Assembly: GCA_965243175.1 (NCBI GenBank)
Contig: OZ251532.1
Location: forward strand, 4,712,001 to 4,776,000
Length of the DNA: 64,000 nucleotides
DNA from: VXYL01 sp965243175
Lineage (GTDB): Bacteria > Pseudomonadota > Gammaproteobacteria > Pseudomonadales > Azotimanducaceae
Reading direction: 5' to 3'
In this document: positions 40,042 through 48,984 of the stretch, in pieces
Layout: every line of letters begins with the position of its first letter
Position numbering within the stretch: the stretch's first letter is position 1
Made by a program: the position numbers and the translations under genes
Notes under the pieces: model-generated
Database searches by the model: none
What the model saw: the letters and a program-made list of their open reading frames with translations, nothing else
Told to the model about the DNA's origin: nothing

Positions 40042-41493
40042 ATGACGACTCCACGGGTTCTCGAACACCTTCGCGCCGGGCTGGCCGCGGACTCCCTCGT
40101 CACCGACGCCAACGCCGTGCGCCCGTTCGAGACGGACGGTCTCACGGCCATTCGCGAGCGCCCCTGGGCGGTGGCCCTGCCGCAAACAGTGAAGCAAGTG
40201 CGCCATGTGCTCGCCGTGTGCCGCGCGTACGAAGTGCCGGTCGTCACCCGCGGTGCCGGCACCGGCCTCTCCGGCGGCGCCCGGCCGCTGCGCAACGGCG
40301 TGCTGCTCACCCTCTCCAAGATGAACCGCATCAAGGAAGTGGACCTTCAAGCCTGCACGGCCACGGTCGAACCAGGCGTCGCCAATCTCGCCATCAGCCA
40401 GGCGGTGCGCGAACACGGCCTGTACTACGCCCCGGATCCGTCCTCGCAGATCGCCTGCAGCATCGGCGGCAACGTCGCCGAGAACTCCGGCGGCGTCCAC
40501 TGCTTGAAGTACGGCCTCACGGTCCACAACGTGCTGGGCCTGCGCGTCCAGACCTTCGAGGGCGACGAACTGGTGCTCGGCGGCAAGGGTCTGACGCAGC
40601 CCGGCCTCGACCTGCTCGCCGTGATGACCGGCTCCGAAGGGATGCTCGGCGTGGTCACCGAAGTGACCGTGAAGCTGCTGCCCCTGCCGGTGGCCAAGCG
40701 TGTGCTGCTGGCGGCCTTCGACGTGCTCGAAGACGCCGGCGATGCGGTGGGCGCCATCATCGCCGCTGGCATCGTGCCAGCTGGCTTGGAAATGATGGAC
40801 AACCCCGCCATTCGCGCCGCGGAGGATTTCGCAGCCGCTGGCTATCCCCGCGACGCCGCGGCGATTCTGCTCTGCGAACTCGACGGCACCGAAGAGGAAG
40901 TCGAACACGATGCCGCGCGGGTCGTCGCCTTGCTCGAAGGCCGCGGCGCGGAGGTCACCAGCGCCAGCGACGAGGCCGAGCGCGAACGCCTTTGGAAAGG
41001 CCGCAAGTCCGCGTTCCCGGCGATGGGCCGCATCGCGCCGGACTACTACTGCATGGACGGCACGATTCCCCGCGCCAAGCTCGCCTCGGTGCTCGGCGAC
41101 ATCGCCAGCCTCTCCACCGAATTCGGCCTGCAAGTCGCCAACGTCTTCCACGCGGGAGACGGCAACCTGCATCCGCTCATCCTCTTCGACGCCAATGCCG
41201 AAGACGAAGCGGAGCGGGCGCACCAGCTCGGCGGCCGCATTCTGAGCCTGTGCGTGCGGGCCGGCGGCACGGTGACCGGCGAACACGGCGTCGGCGTGGA
41301 AAAGCTCGACACCATGTGCGAACAGTTCAGCAGCGCCGAACTCGACCAGTTCCATCGCTTGAAAGCGGCCTTCGATCCCGCCGGGCTGATGAATCCAGGC
41401 AAGGCCATCCCGACCCTCGCCCGCTGTTCCGAACTCGGCGGCATGACGGTCCACAACGGATGCCTGCCGCATCCGCATCTGGAACGCTTCTGA
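40042..41493 (+). CDS. glcD: Glycolate oxidase subunit GlcD (FAD-linked)
   Basis: A 483-residue FAD-binding oxidase (VAO/PCMH fold). The FAD site is seen as R-G-A-G-T-G-L-S-G-G-A, P-D-P-S-S-Q-I-A-C-S-I-G-G-N-V-A and G-S-E-G-M-L-G-V-V-T-E. The C-terminal part has the catalytic-site pattern V-F-H-A-G-D-G-N-L-H-P and G-E-H-G-V-G-V-E-K. It oxidises glycolate, or lactate, to the keto acid. It begins a three-gene glcDEF operon, overlapping glcE by one base (TGATG). The gap upstream is divergent with pyrC. Confidence 0.95.
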   Translation: MTTPRVLEHLRAGLAADSLVTDANAVRPFETDGLTAIRERPWAVALPQTVKQVRHVLAVCRAYEVPVVTRGAGTGLSGGARPLRNGVLLTLSKMNRIKEVDLQACTATVEPGVANLAISQAVREHGLYYAPDPSSQIACSIGGNVAENSGGVHCLKYGLTVHNVLGLRVQTFEGDELVLGGKGLTQPGLDLLAVMTGSEGMLGVVTEVTVKLLPLPVAKRVLLAAFDVLEDAGDAVGAIIAAGIVPAGLEMMDNPAIRAAEDFAAAGYPRDAAAILLCELDGTEEEVEHDAARVVALLEGRGAEVTSASDEAERERLWKGRKSAFPAMGRIAPDYYCMDGTIPRAKLASVLGDIASLSTEFGLQVANVFHAGDGNLHPLILFDANAEDEAERAHQLGGRILSLCVRAGGTVTGEHGVGVEKLDTMCEQFSSAELDQFHRLKAAFDPAGLMNPGKAIPTLARCSELGGMTVHNGCLPHPHLERF

Positions 41494-42548
41494 TGGGCGC
41501 CGATGCCGCCGAAGCCCTGCGTTCGGCCGTGGAGAGCTGCCACGAACGTGGCTCCACCATCGGCATCCGCGGCCACGGCAGCAAGGCCGCGCTGGGCGGC
41601 ATCGGCGGCGCGGAGACGCTCTCGACCCTCGATCACGCCGGCATCGTCGACTACCGCCCGGAGGAACTCGTGGTCACGGCACGCGCCGGCACCCCGCTCG
41701 CGGAACTGCAAGCGGCCTTGGCGGAGGAGGGGCAGATGCTGCCTTTCGACCCGCCCAGGTTCGGTGGCAAAGGCACCTTCGGCGGCGCCATCGCAAGCGG
41801 CCTCTCCGGCCCGGCGAGACCTTGGCGAGGCAGCGTGCGCGATGCGGTGCTGGGCGTGGAGATCGTCAACGGCCTCGGCGAACGGCTCCGTTTCGGCGGC
41901 AGCGTGATGAAGAACGTGGCTGGCTACGACGTGTCGCGAATGATGACCGGCGCGAGGGGCAGACTCGGCGTCGTCTTGAGCGCCAGCGTGCGCGTGGCAC
42001 CCGTGCCGGAAGCGGAAGAGACGTGGCGCATCTCTTGCGACGGGGACGAAGCGGCGATGCGCTACCGCCGCTGGTCGTTGCTGCCGCTGCCGATTTCGGC
42101 CACATGCTGGTTCGGCGGCACGCTGAATGTCCGCTTGTCCGGCAGCGCGGCGGGAATCGCCCAAGCCCGCCGGACGATGGGCTTCGACACGCCTGGAGAC
42201 GACTCGTTGTGGGCCTCGGTGCGCGACCATCGGCACGACTTTCTCGACGGCGCAACCGCAATGACGCGCCTCTCGTTGCCACGCGGCAGCGGTTTCGCGA
42301 ACGAAAACGCGCTCGTCGAATGGGGCGGTTGCCAGGCTTGGCTGCGGGGTCGGGTCGCTCCGCCGCCGGGCGCGTTCGCCACCGCCTTCCGTATGCGGCC
42401 GGACCACAAACAGACGGATCAAGAGCCGACCAACGTTTCCGACTCCCTCGGCGCGCCAAGCAGGGCCGCATCGGAAGCCATCGCCAAGTACGAAGCCCGC
42501 CTGCGCCTCGCCTTCGACCCGGACGGCGTGTTCGCGTCCGCGACGTGA
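41493..42548 (+). CDS. glcE: Glycolate oxidase subunit GlcE
   Basis: A 351-residue FAD-binding subunit, shorter than GlcD. Signals: I-R-G-H-G-S-K-A-A-L-G, L-P-F-D-P-P-R-F, G-T-F-G-G-A-I-A-S-G-L-S-G-P, R-D-A-V-L-G-V-E-I-V-N-G, and F-G-G-S-V-M-K-N-V-A-G-Y-D-V. The conserved run is typical of GlcE in the glycolate oxidase complex. Start ATG 41493 shares its A with the GlcD stop. Confidence 0.93.
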   Translation: MGADAAEALRSAVESCHERGSTIGIRGHGSKAALGGIGGAETLSTLDHAGIVDYRPEELVVTARAGTPLAELQAALAEEGQMLPFDPPRFGGKGTFGGAIASGLSGPARPWRGSVRDAVLGVEIVNGLGERLRFGGSVMKNVAGYDVSRMMTGARGRLGVVLSASVRVAPVPEAEETWRISCDGDEAAMRYRRWSLLPLPISATCWFGGTLNVRLSGSAAGIAQARRTMGFDTPGDDSLWASVRDHRHDFLDGATAMTRLSLPRGSGFANENALVEWGGCQAWLRGRVAPPPGAFATAFRMRPDHKQTDQEPTNVSDSLGAPSRAASEAIAKYEARLRLAFDPDGVFASAT

Positions 42549-42557
42549 ACGGCGAAC

Positions 42558-43721
42558 ATGCAGACGCAAATCGCCGCATCGCTTCTGGCCACCGAACGTG
42601 GCCGCCGCGCCGACGAAATCCTGCGCAGCTGCGTCCACTGCGGCTTCTGCAACGCCACCTGCCCCACCTACCAGGTGCGCGGCGACGAACTGGACGGCCC
42701 GCGCGGTCGCATCTACCTGATCAAAGGCATGTTGGAGAACGGCCAAGCGAACGCCACCGCCCGCGAACACCTCGACCTCTGCCTCACTTGCCGCGCCTGC
42801 GAAACCACCTGCCCATCCGGGGTGCGCTACGGCGAACTCGCGGAGATCGGCCGCGAGTTGCTAGAAGAACAGCTCCCGAACCGCCGCTGGCTGCAACGCC
42901 TGTTGCTGCGCGTGGTGCCGAAGCCGCGCCTGCTCGCGCCGTTGACGGCCCTTGGCCGCCTCGTCCGGGGCCTTCTGCCGAGAGCACAGCGACGCTTGTT
43001 GCAGCGCCCGCCGAAACTGCGCCCGTTGCCCACGACCGGCCGCGTATTGCTCTGGCAAGGCTGCGCGCAGCGTGTCGTGACGCCCGAAGTGAACGCTCAC
43101 TTGGTGGACATTCTGCAAGCGCGAGGGCTGGAACCGTTCGTTTCGCCAGCCGAAGGTTGCTGCGGCGGCTTGGCGCTGCACCTCGGCCGCACCCAGGACG
43201 CCCTCAAAGCCATGACGAGCAACGTCCGCGCGCTCTCGAACGCCACGGACACCGTAGTTTCAACCGCCAGCGGCTGCGGCGTCACCCTGAAGGACTACGG
43301 ACGCTTGCTCGACACCCCAGACGCCCACGCCTTCGCCGCCAAAACCAAGGACGTCGCCGAGTTGCTCTCCGGCTTCGAGTTCCACAAGCGCCCCATCGCC
43401 GGGCGCACCTTGGACCGAATCGCCTGGCACCCGCCCTGCACCTTGCAGCACGGGCAGAAGCTCGTCGGCGTGGTGGAGCGCATCCTCCTAGCCACCGGCT
43501 ACGAACTCGTCCCGGTCGCCGACAGCCACCTCTGCTGCGGCTCCGCCGGCGCCTACAGCCTGCTGCAACCAACGATGGCGACCGAACTCAAACGCCGCAA
43601 AGCCCGCGAATTGCAGCGCCATCACCCGCAAGCCATCGCCACCGCCAACATCGGCTGCCAAACCCACCTAGCCGACGCCGTGGACGTGCCGGCCGTGCAT
43701 TGGCTGGAATTGATCGAGTGA
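42558..43721 (+). CDS. glcF: Glycolate oxidase iron-sulfur subunit GlcF
   Basis: A 387-residue electron-transfer subunit with two [4Fe-4S] ferredoxin motifs (C-V-H-C-G-F-C-N-A-T-C-P and C-L-T-C-R-A-C-E-T-T-C-P) and two CCG-type domains (G-C-C-G-G-L-A and L-C-C-G-S-A-G). It passes electrons from GlcDE to the respiratory chain at the inner face of the membrane. It is nine bases after glcE. Confidence 0.95.
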   Translation: MQTQIAASLLATERGRRADEILRSCVHCGFCNATCPTYQVRGDELDGPRGRIYLIKGMLENGQANATAREHLDLCLTCRACETTCPSGVRYGELAEIGRELLEEQLPNRRWLQRLLLRVVPKPRLLAPLTALGRLVRGLLPRAQRRLLQRPPKLRPLPTTGRVLLWQGCAQRVVTPEVNAHLVDILQARGLEPFVSPAEGCCGGLALHLGRTQDALKAMTSNVRALSNATDTVVSTASGCGVTLKDYGRLLDTPDAHAFAAKTKDVAELLSGFEFHKRPIAGRTLDRIAWHPPCTLQHGQKLVGVVERILLATGYELVPVADSHLCCGSAGAYSLLQPTMATELKRRKARELQRHHPQAIATANIGCQTHLADAVDVPAVHWLELIE

Positions 43722-43749
43722 CCGCATCCAACCCTTGGTTCGCCGAACT

Positions 43750-44688
43750 TTAGGTCGCAGGGATCGCCGCGGCTCGGCCGTTGCTGAGCTTGGCCACAAG
43801 CGCGCCGATGTCGGCGGGGCCGATGCCGCAGCAGCCGCCGACTATGGTGGCGCCGAGGTCGATGCAGCGGAGGATGGAGGCGACGTAGTGTTCCCGGGGG
43901 AGGTCCGGGCGGAGGCCGGTGTCGATTTCGTTGTCCAGGGTCCAGCCCTCGGGGACGCGGTTGAGGCGGTTCGGGTAGCAGCCGATGGGCTTGTCGGTCA
44001 GCTCGCGCAGTTCGGCCATGCTCGCTTCGATGGCTTCCGGGTGGGTGCAGTTGAACAGGTAGGCGTCGATGGCCAGGCCGTCGAGTTCGGCGAAGGCGGT
44101 GGCCACGCTCTCGCCGCTGCGCAGGCCCTGGCCGGGCGTTTCGTCCAGCGTCCAGGAGACGTAGACGGGCTTGCCGCTCGCCAGCGCGGCGCTGCTTGCT
44201 TGGCGCGCTTCGGCGGCGGTGGACATCGTCTCGCACAGGTACAGGTCCACGTGGTCGTTCATCGCCGCCACCATGTTCTCGTAGATCGGCGCGGCTTCTT
44301 CGGCTGGCGGCACGAGGTCGGCGCGATAGCTCTCGGAGAGCGGCGGCAGCGACCCGGCGACTCGCACCGTCGAGTCCGCGGCGTCCGCCGCTTGCCGCGC
44401 CAGCCGCGTCGCGAGGGCGGTGAGTTCGACGTAGCGCTCCGCCAAGCCGGCCTTGCCGAGATAGCTCGGAATGGTCGAGTAGGTGTTGGTGGTGACGACG
44501 GTTGCCCCGGCCGCGATGTAGCTGCGGTGGATGTCCACCACCATCTCGGGCTGTTCGAGCAGCGCCTTCGCCGACCAGACGCCGTGCCCCGCGCCCGGAA
44601 TGCGGCTTTGGATCTCGCCGCCCATGCCGCCGTCGAGCACGACGATGCCGTTGCTTCGCGCCCGCTGATTTCCTGCCGTGATCGCCAT
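43750..44688 (-). CDS. Homocysteine S-methyltransferase family protein
   Basis: A 312-residue enzyme of the zinc-dependent (B12-independent) homocysteine methyltransferase family. The N-terminal V-L-D-G-G-M-G-G-E-I-Q segment and T-N-T-Y-S-T match the MetH homocysteine domain and BHMT-like proteins. Zn ligands are in L-F-N-C-T-H-P-E-A-I and G-G-C-C-G-I-G-P. ATG 44688 has GGAAGAGG upstream; an ATG at 44733 would add 15 residues. The donor could be S-methylmethionine, betaine or another sulfonium compound. It is divergent from the TonB receptor gene. Confidence 0.87.
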   Translation of the reverse strand: MAITAGNQRARSNGIVVLDGGMGGEIQSRIPGAGHGVWSAKALLEQPEMVVDIHRSYIAAGATVVTTNTYSTIPSYLGKAGLAERYVELTALATRLARQAADAADSTVRVAGSLPPLSESYRADLVPPAEEAAPIYENMVAAMNDHVDLYLCETMSTAAEARQASSAALASGKPVYVSWTLDETPGQGLRSGESVATAFAELDGLAIDAYLFNCTHPEAIEASMAELRELTDKPIGCYPNRLNRVPEGWTLDNEIDTGLRPDLPREHYVASILRCIDLGATIVGGCCGIGPADIGALVAKLSNGRAAAIPAT

Positions 44689-44762
44689 GTTCGTATGCGC
44701 CTCTTCCGATTCCGCCAGCACCCCCGCCGGCATTCGGCGACACTACCAGATCGCAGCGAAGG

Positions 44763-44768
44763 TAGACT
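44763..44768 (+). promoter_or_regulatory. putative -10 element (TAGACT) upstream of the TonB receptor
   Basis: TAGACT lies 29 bases before the GTG start of the TonB-dependent receptor, within the gap to the divergent homocysteine methyltransferase gene. The hexamer matches those upstream of metH, the HAD gene, the GST gene and trxA. Confidence 0.4.
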
Positions 44769-44796
44769 GCCGCACTTTTCCGGCACGGGGCGAACC

Positions 44797-47004
44797 GTGA
44801 ACAGAACCTTGTCCACATTCTGGCTGGGCGCGGCGATGGCCGCATCGCCTTGGCCTGCGCTGGCGGCGAACGCGCCGGCCGGCGCCGCCATCGACGAGCG
44901 CATTGAAGAGGTGGTCGTGACGGCCAGGCGGCGCAGCGAAGCGCTGATGGACGTGCCCACGGCCATCACCGTGCTGGACGAACGCGGCATCCGCGCACGG
45001 GGAATCACCGAACTGAACCAGCTGGAGAAGTTCGCGCCGAACGTGGTGCAGACGAACTTCGGCCAGGGCAGCACCGGCCACGCGGCGGTGTTCATGCGCG
45101 GCATCGGCTTGCAGGACCACATCATCACCACCGATCCCGCGGTGGGCATCTACATCGACGGCGTCTATCTCGGCCGCAACATGGGCGCCAACATGGACTT
45201 GCTCAACATCGAACGGGTGGAGGTCGCGCGCGGCCCTCAAGGCACGCTCTCCGGGCGCAACACCCTAGGCGGCGCGTTGAACGTGGTGACGCGCAAGCCC
45301 AAGGGCGACGGCAGTGGGCGCATCGACGTCAAAGCCGGCAGTCTGGGGCGGCTGAACGGCAACTTCCTCGCCGACGTGGGGCTTGGCGACGCTATGGCGC
45401 TGACGGTTTCCGGCGGCGTCAAATCCCGCGACGGCGTGGGGGAAGCGCTCGACATCGCCAATCCGGATGCTGCCATCGGCCAGATCTTCCAAGGCTTCGG
45501 GCGCATGGCCCTCGGCTGGCGGCCACGGGAGCGCTTCCAGGCGCTGTTCAGCGCAGATGTCTCGCGTTCGGACCAGGGCGTCACGCCCCACGCGGTGGAA
45601 GTCTTCAATCCGAACAACGGCTTCGGGCTGCGCCAAGCGGACCAGCCGGCGGACGCGGACGACACCTACTCGCTCAACAACGAGCTGATGTCCACCGCGG
45701 ACGAGACGCGGGGCTACGCGCTGACGATGGAATGGGACGTGGCCGAGCGCCTTCGCGCCAAAGCCATCTTGAGCAGGCGCAGCATGTGGTTCGAGGGCGG
45801 CCTAGACAACGAGAAGGTGGCGGCCACGCTCATCGAGTTCCCGGAACGCGGCGAAGCGGACCAGAACACACTGGAGATCCAGCTGAGCGGAGCTGCCGAG
45901 TGGGGCGATTGGGTGGCCGGCTACTACGCCTTCGAGGAGGACGGCTTCAACCACAGCCCGTTCGTGTTCCGCCCTGGCGGCGTGGGCGACGGGCGCCCGG
46001 CGGTCATCCCGGCCAGCGACTTCGACGGATTGCTCCGCTTGGAACAGCGCACAGAGAGCCGCGCCGTGTTCGCGCACGCGAACGTGGACCTCGGCCCACG
46101 CTGGGTGTTCGGATTGGGCGCCCGCCACACCAGCGACGAGAAGCAAGCGGTCGGTTCGCTCCACTACTTCCCCGCGCCCGCCCGGCGCAGCGGCGACTGG
46201 AGCGAGACCACCGGCGACGTGTCGCTCGCGTTTCGCGTCAACGAGAGCCTGAACGTCTTCGCCAGCTACGCCCGCGGCTACCAAGCCGGAGGCTATCCGC
46301 CACGGCCCTTCGGCGGCGCCGCGACCTTCGTGGCCTTCGACCCCACCTTCGCGGACTCCTACGAACTCGGCTTGAAGGGCGCGCTCGGCGCAACGCTCCG
46401 CCTCAACGCCAGCCTCTTCCACGCCCGCTACACCGACTTGGTGGTGCAAGTGAACGAACTGATCGAACAGGGTTTTCTCACCCTGAACCAGAACGCGGCG
46501 GCCTCCACAGCCACGGGCGTGGAGCTGGAAGGGCTCTGGCAGCCGAGGGCGAACTTCGGCGTCGAGTTCGCCCTCGGCTACCTCAACACCGAAATCTCCG
46601 CCGTGGACGACCGCGTGCAGGGCATCGCCAAGGGCGACAAGCCCGCGCTCACGCCGAACTACACCGCCTCCGTCTCGCCCCGCTACGAGTGGCTGCTCGC
46701 CAACGGCGCATCCATCACCCTGCGAGCGGACTGGTACCGCCGCGGCACCATGTTCGGCCAACCGATCAACACCCCGCTGAACAAGATGCCGCCGGTGACC
46801 ATCGCCAACCTCGACCTGGCCTACGAAAGCGCCGGGGGAGATTGGAGCGTCTCCGTATACGCCCGCAATCTGGGCAACGAAATCTACCCGCTGGCCAAGC
46901 TGGACCTGGATCCCACGGTGCTCATCATCAACAGCAACGACCGCCGCGAGTTCGGCTTGCGCTTCGGTAGACGGTTCGGGATGGGGCAAGACTCCGGCAC
47001 TTGA
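44797..47004 (+). CDS. TonB-dependent outer-membrane receptor
   Basis: A 735-residue outer-membrane transporter starting at GTG 44797 with CACGGGG upstream. A signal peptide (T-F-W-L-G-A-A-M-A-A-S-P-W-P-A-L-A-A) is followed by a TonB-box-like E-E-V-V-V-T-A-R-R-R. The plug domain has V-F-M-R-G-I-G-L-Q-D-H, I-D-G-V-Y-L-G-R-N and R-G-P-Q-G-T-L-S-G-R-N-T-L-G-G-A-L-N-V, then a beta barrel to L-R-F-G-R-R-F-G near the C-terminus. The group matches receptors that take up siderophores or complex organic molecules; the ligand is not clear from sequence. Confidence 0.94.
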   Translation: MNRTLSTFWLGAAMAASPWPALAANAPAGAAIDERIEEVVVTARRRSEALMDVPTAITVLDERGIRARGITELNQLEKFAPNVVQTNFGQGSTGHAAVFMRGIGLQDHIITTDPAVGIYIDGVYLGRNMGANMDLLNIERVEVARGPQGTLSGRNTLGGALNVVTRKPKGDGSGRIDVKAGSLGRLNGNFLADVGLGDAMALTVSGGVKSRDGVGEALDIANPDAAIGQIFQGFGRMALGWRPRERFQALFSADVSRSDQGVTPHAVEVFNPNNGFGLRQADQPADADDTYSLNNELMSTADETRGYALTMEWDVAERLRAKAILSRRSMWFEGGLDNEKVAATLIEFPERGEADQNTLEIQLSGAAEWGDWVAGYYAFEEDGFNHSPFVFRPGGVGDGRPAVIPASDFDGLLRLEQRTESRAVFAHANVDLGPRWVFGLGARHTSDEKQAVGSLHYFPAPARRSGDWSETTGDVSLAFRVNESLNVFASYARGYQAGGYPPRPFGGAATFVAFDPTFADSYELGLKGALGATLRLNASLFHARYTDLVVQVNELIEQGFLTLNQNAAASTATGVELEGLWQPRANFGVEFALGYLNTEISAVDDRVQGIAKGDKPALTPNYTASVSPRYEWLLANGASITLRADWYRRGTMFGQPINTPLNKMPPVTIANLDLAYESAGGDWSVSVYARNLGNEIYPLAKLDLDPTVLIINSNDRREFGLRFGRRFGMGQDSGT

Positions 47005-47029
47005 ATCATGTGTTCCTATCCAGTATTTT

Positions 47030-47059
47030 GACACCCAAAGTACACCTGCACCGGGTGTC
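47030..47059. terminator. Short inverted repeat after the TonB receptor gene
   Basis: GACACCC at 47030-47036 pairs with GGGTGTC at 47053-47059 around a 16-base loop, 25 bases after the receptor stop. There is no T-run after the stem. It could be a weak terminator or an operator for the following gene; the call is tentative. Confidence 0.35.
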
Positions 47060-47134
47060 AGCGAGACCAAGCGAGCGGCCGGCGCGAAGGTCGGCCCTGC
47101 GTCTCGAGTTGAATCGGAGAGCCGTGCGAACAAC

Positions 47135-48982
47135 ATGCGAACACATCGCTCTGGGCTGACGCCGCGAGGCGGAAGAGCAAGCACCTTTGGGTCGCTCTAC
47201 CGCGGGTCGCTGCCGGCAAGCCGTGGCGGGAGCTTGTATCGAGCGTTCCCCTACCCGACCAAGATCGCGCCGGAAGCGATTGCACTGTTCATCGCCGCCC
47301 ACACGCGCCCGGGCGACACGGTGTTCGACGGCTTCGCCGGCAGCGGCACCACCGGCTTGGCCGCGCTGCTATGCGGCGATCCCCCCGCCGAAGTTCGCGC
47401 TGCGGCGGTGCGCGAAGGTCTGCAAGTGGCGTGGGGGCCGCGCGATGCCGTGCTCTGCGAGCTAGGCGCGCTGGGCGCGTTCGTCGCCGCCACGCTGACG
47501 AATCCGCCGCTACCGGCCGACTTTCGCAGCGCCGCCGAGGAAATTCTGGATGCCGCGGATCGGGAGATTGGCTGGATGTACGCCGCCCGTGACGGCTGCG
47601 GGCGCGAAGGCGTCATCCGCCACACGGTGTGGTCGGAACGCTTGCGATGCCCTCGGTGTCGATCGGTGGCCAGCCTCTGGGACGGTGCGGTATCGAAATC
47701 ACCAGCCCGCATCGCCGCACAATGGACTTGCCCGCATTGCGCCCACGGTACGCAAGCCGACGCCGCCGAGCGAATGATCGAGACCACGGAAGACGACCTG
47801 CTTGGCGCCGAATGCCAGACACGGATGCGCCAACCCGCATGGCTGTACGGACGCACCAGCCGCGCCAACTGGTCTCGTCGCGCAGACGCCGCCGACTTCG
47901 CTCTACTCGAAGAAATCCAAAACATGGGGCTGCCGGAATGTACGCCGGTGGTGGAGATCCCGTGGGGCGACCTCCATCGACGCGGCTATCACCACGGCAT
48001 CACGCATCTCCATCACCTCTACACGCGCCGCAATCTGATCGTCTTCGCCACGCTCTGGCAATACGCGGCGTCGTTCCCCAAACGCCTGCGGGACGCTCTA
48101 CGCTTCTGGCTGCTCAGCTACAACGCAGCCCACGCCACGATCATGACGCGCGTCGTCGCCAAGGCCAACCAGAACGAACTGGTGGTCACGAGCGCGCAAC
48201 CGGGCGTGCTCTACGTTAGCGGCCTGCCGGTCGAGAAGAACCTGCTGGCGGGTCTGCACCGCAAGCTGGCCACCATCACGAAAGCGTTTGCGGCGATCCA
48301 CGGGCGAGCAGGACGGGTGACGGTCCGCCAGCAATCGAGCGGCGCCGTGGACCTGCCGGACAACAGCGTGGACTACGTCTTCACCGACCCGCCCTTCGGC
48401 GGCAACATCCCCTACGCGGAGGTCAACTTCATCAACGAGGCCTGGCCGGGTCGCTACACCCCGCGAACCGACGAAGCCATCATCAGTCCCAGTCAGAACA
48501 AGGGCGTCGAGGACTACCAGCGCCTCCTCACCCGATCCCTTGCGGAGATGCAGCGTGTTCTCAAGCCCGGCGGCAAGGCGACGTTGGCATTCCACTCGTC
48601 GTCCGCGCAAGTGTGGCGGGCGCTGCAACAGGCGTACACGGATGCGGGGTTCGACGTACAGCGCGCTGGCGTACTGGACAAGCTGCAAGGCAGCTTCAAG
48701 CAGGTTACCGCCAACACGGTGCGTGGCGATGCGATGCTGTTGCTCCGCAGTCGCGCCAACGGTCGCAAGTCCTCCCTTCCGAGCGCAGCCGCGAACCCGT
48801 GGCAAGTGGCGGAGCAGATACTCCAAGACGTCTCGACCCTGCCAGCGGCCGAACGCTCGGCGCAAGCGCTCTACTCGCGCCTGGTGAATCACTATCTCGT
48901 GCGTCACCAGCAAGTTCCCGTCAGCGCCGCTGCGTTCCACAAGTGGCTGGCGGCGCACGATGGCAGCGCCAACGGCGATTGA
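47135..48982 (+). CDS. DNA methyltransferase with DPPF motif and internal zinc ribbon
   Basis: A 615-residue AdoMet-dependent DNA methylase. The AdoMet motif D65-G-F-A-G-S-G-T-T-G is near the N-terminus. A zinc-ribbon-like C172-x2-C175...C199-x2-C202 lies between it and the catalytic D418-P-P-F-G-G-N-I-P-Y. The order AdoMet site then DPPF differs from common beta-class enzymes, so the arrangement is permuted. The D-P-P-F motif suggests amino-group methylation. It is followed two bases later by a second methylase, and a PLD nuclease lies opposite, so it is part of a DNA-modification island. It could alternatively be a solitary methylase of mobile origin. Confidence 0.82.
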   Translation: MRTHRSGLTPRGGRASTFGSLYRGSLPASRGGSLYRAFPYPTKIAPEAIALFIAAHTRPGDTVFDGFAGSGTTGLAALLCGDPPAEVRAAAVREGLQVAWGPRDAVLCELGALGAFVAATLTNPPLPADFRSAAEEILDAADREIGWMYAARDGCGREGVIRHTVWSERLRCPRCRSVASLWDGAVSKSPARIAAQWTCPHCAHGTQADAAERMIETTEDDLLGAECQTRMRQPAWLYGRTSRANWSRRADAADFALLEEIQNMGLPECTPVVEIPWGDLHRRGYHHGITHLHHLYTRRNLIVFATLWQYAASFPKRLRDALRFWLLSYNAAHATIMTRVVAKANQNELVVTSAQPGVLYVSGLPVEKNLLAGLHRKLATITKAFAAIHGRAGRVTVRQQSSGAVDLPDNSVDYVFTDPPFGGNIPYAEVNFINEAWPGRYTPRTDEAIISPSQNKGVEDYQRLLTRSLAEMQRVLKPGGKATLAFHSSSAQVWRALQQAYTDAGFDVQRAGVLDKLQGSFKQVTANTVRGDAMLLLRSRANGRKSSLPSAAANPWQVAEQILQDVSTLPAAERSAQALYSRLVNHYLVRHQQVPVSAAAFHKWLAAHDGSANGD

Positions 48983-48984
48983 GC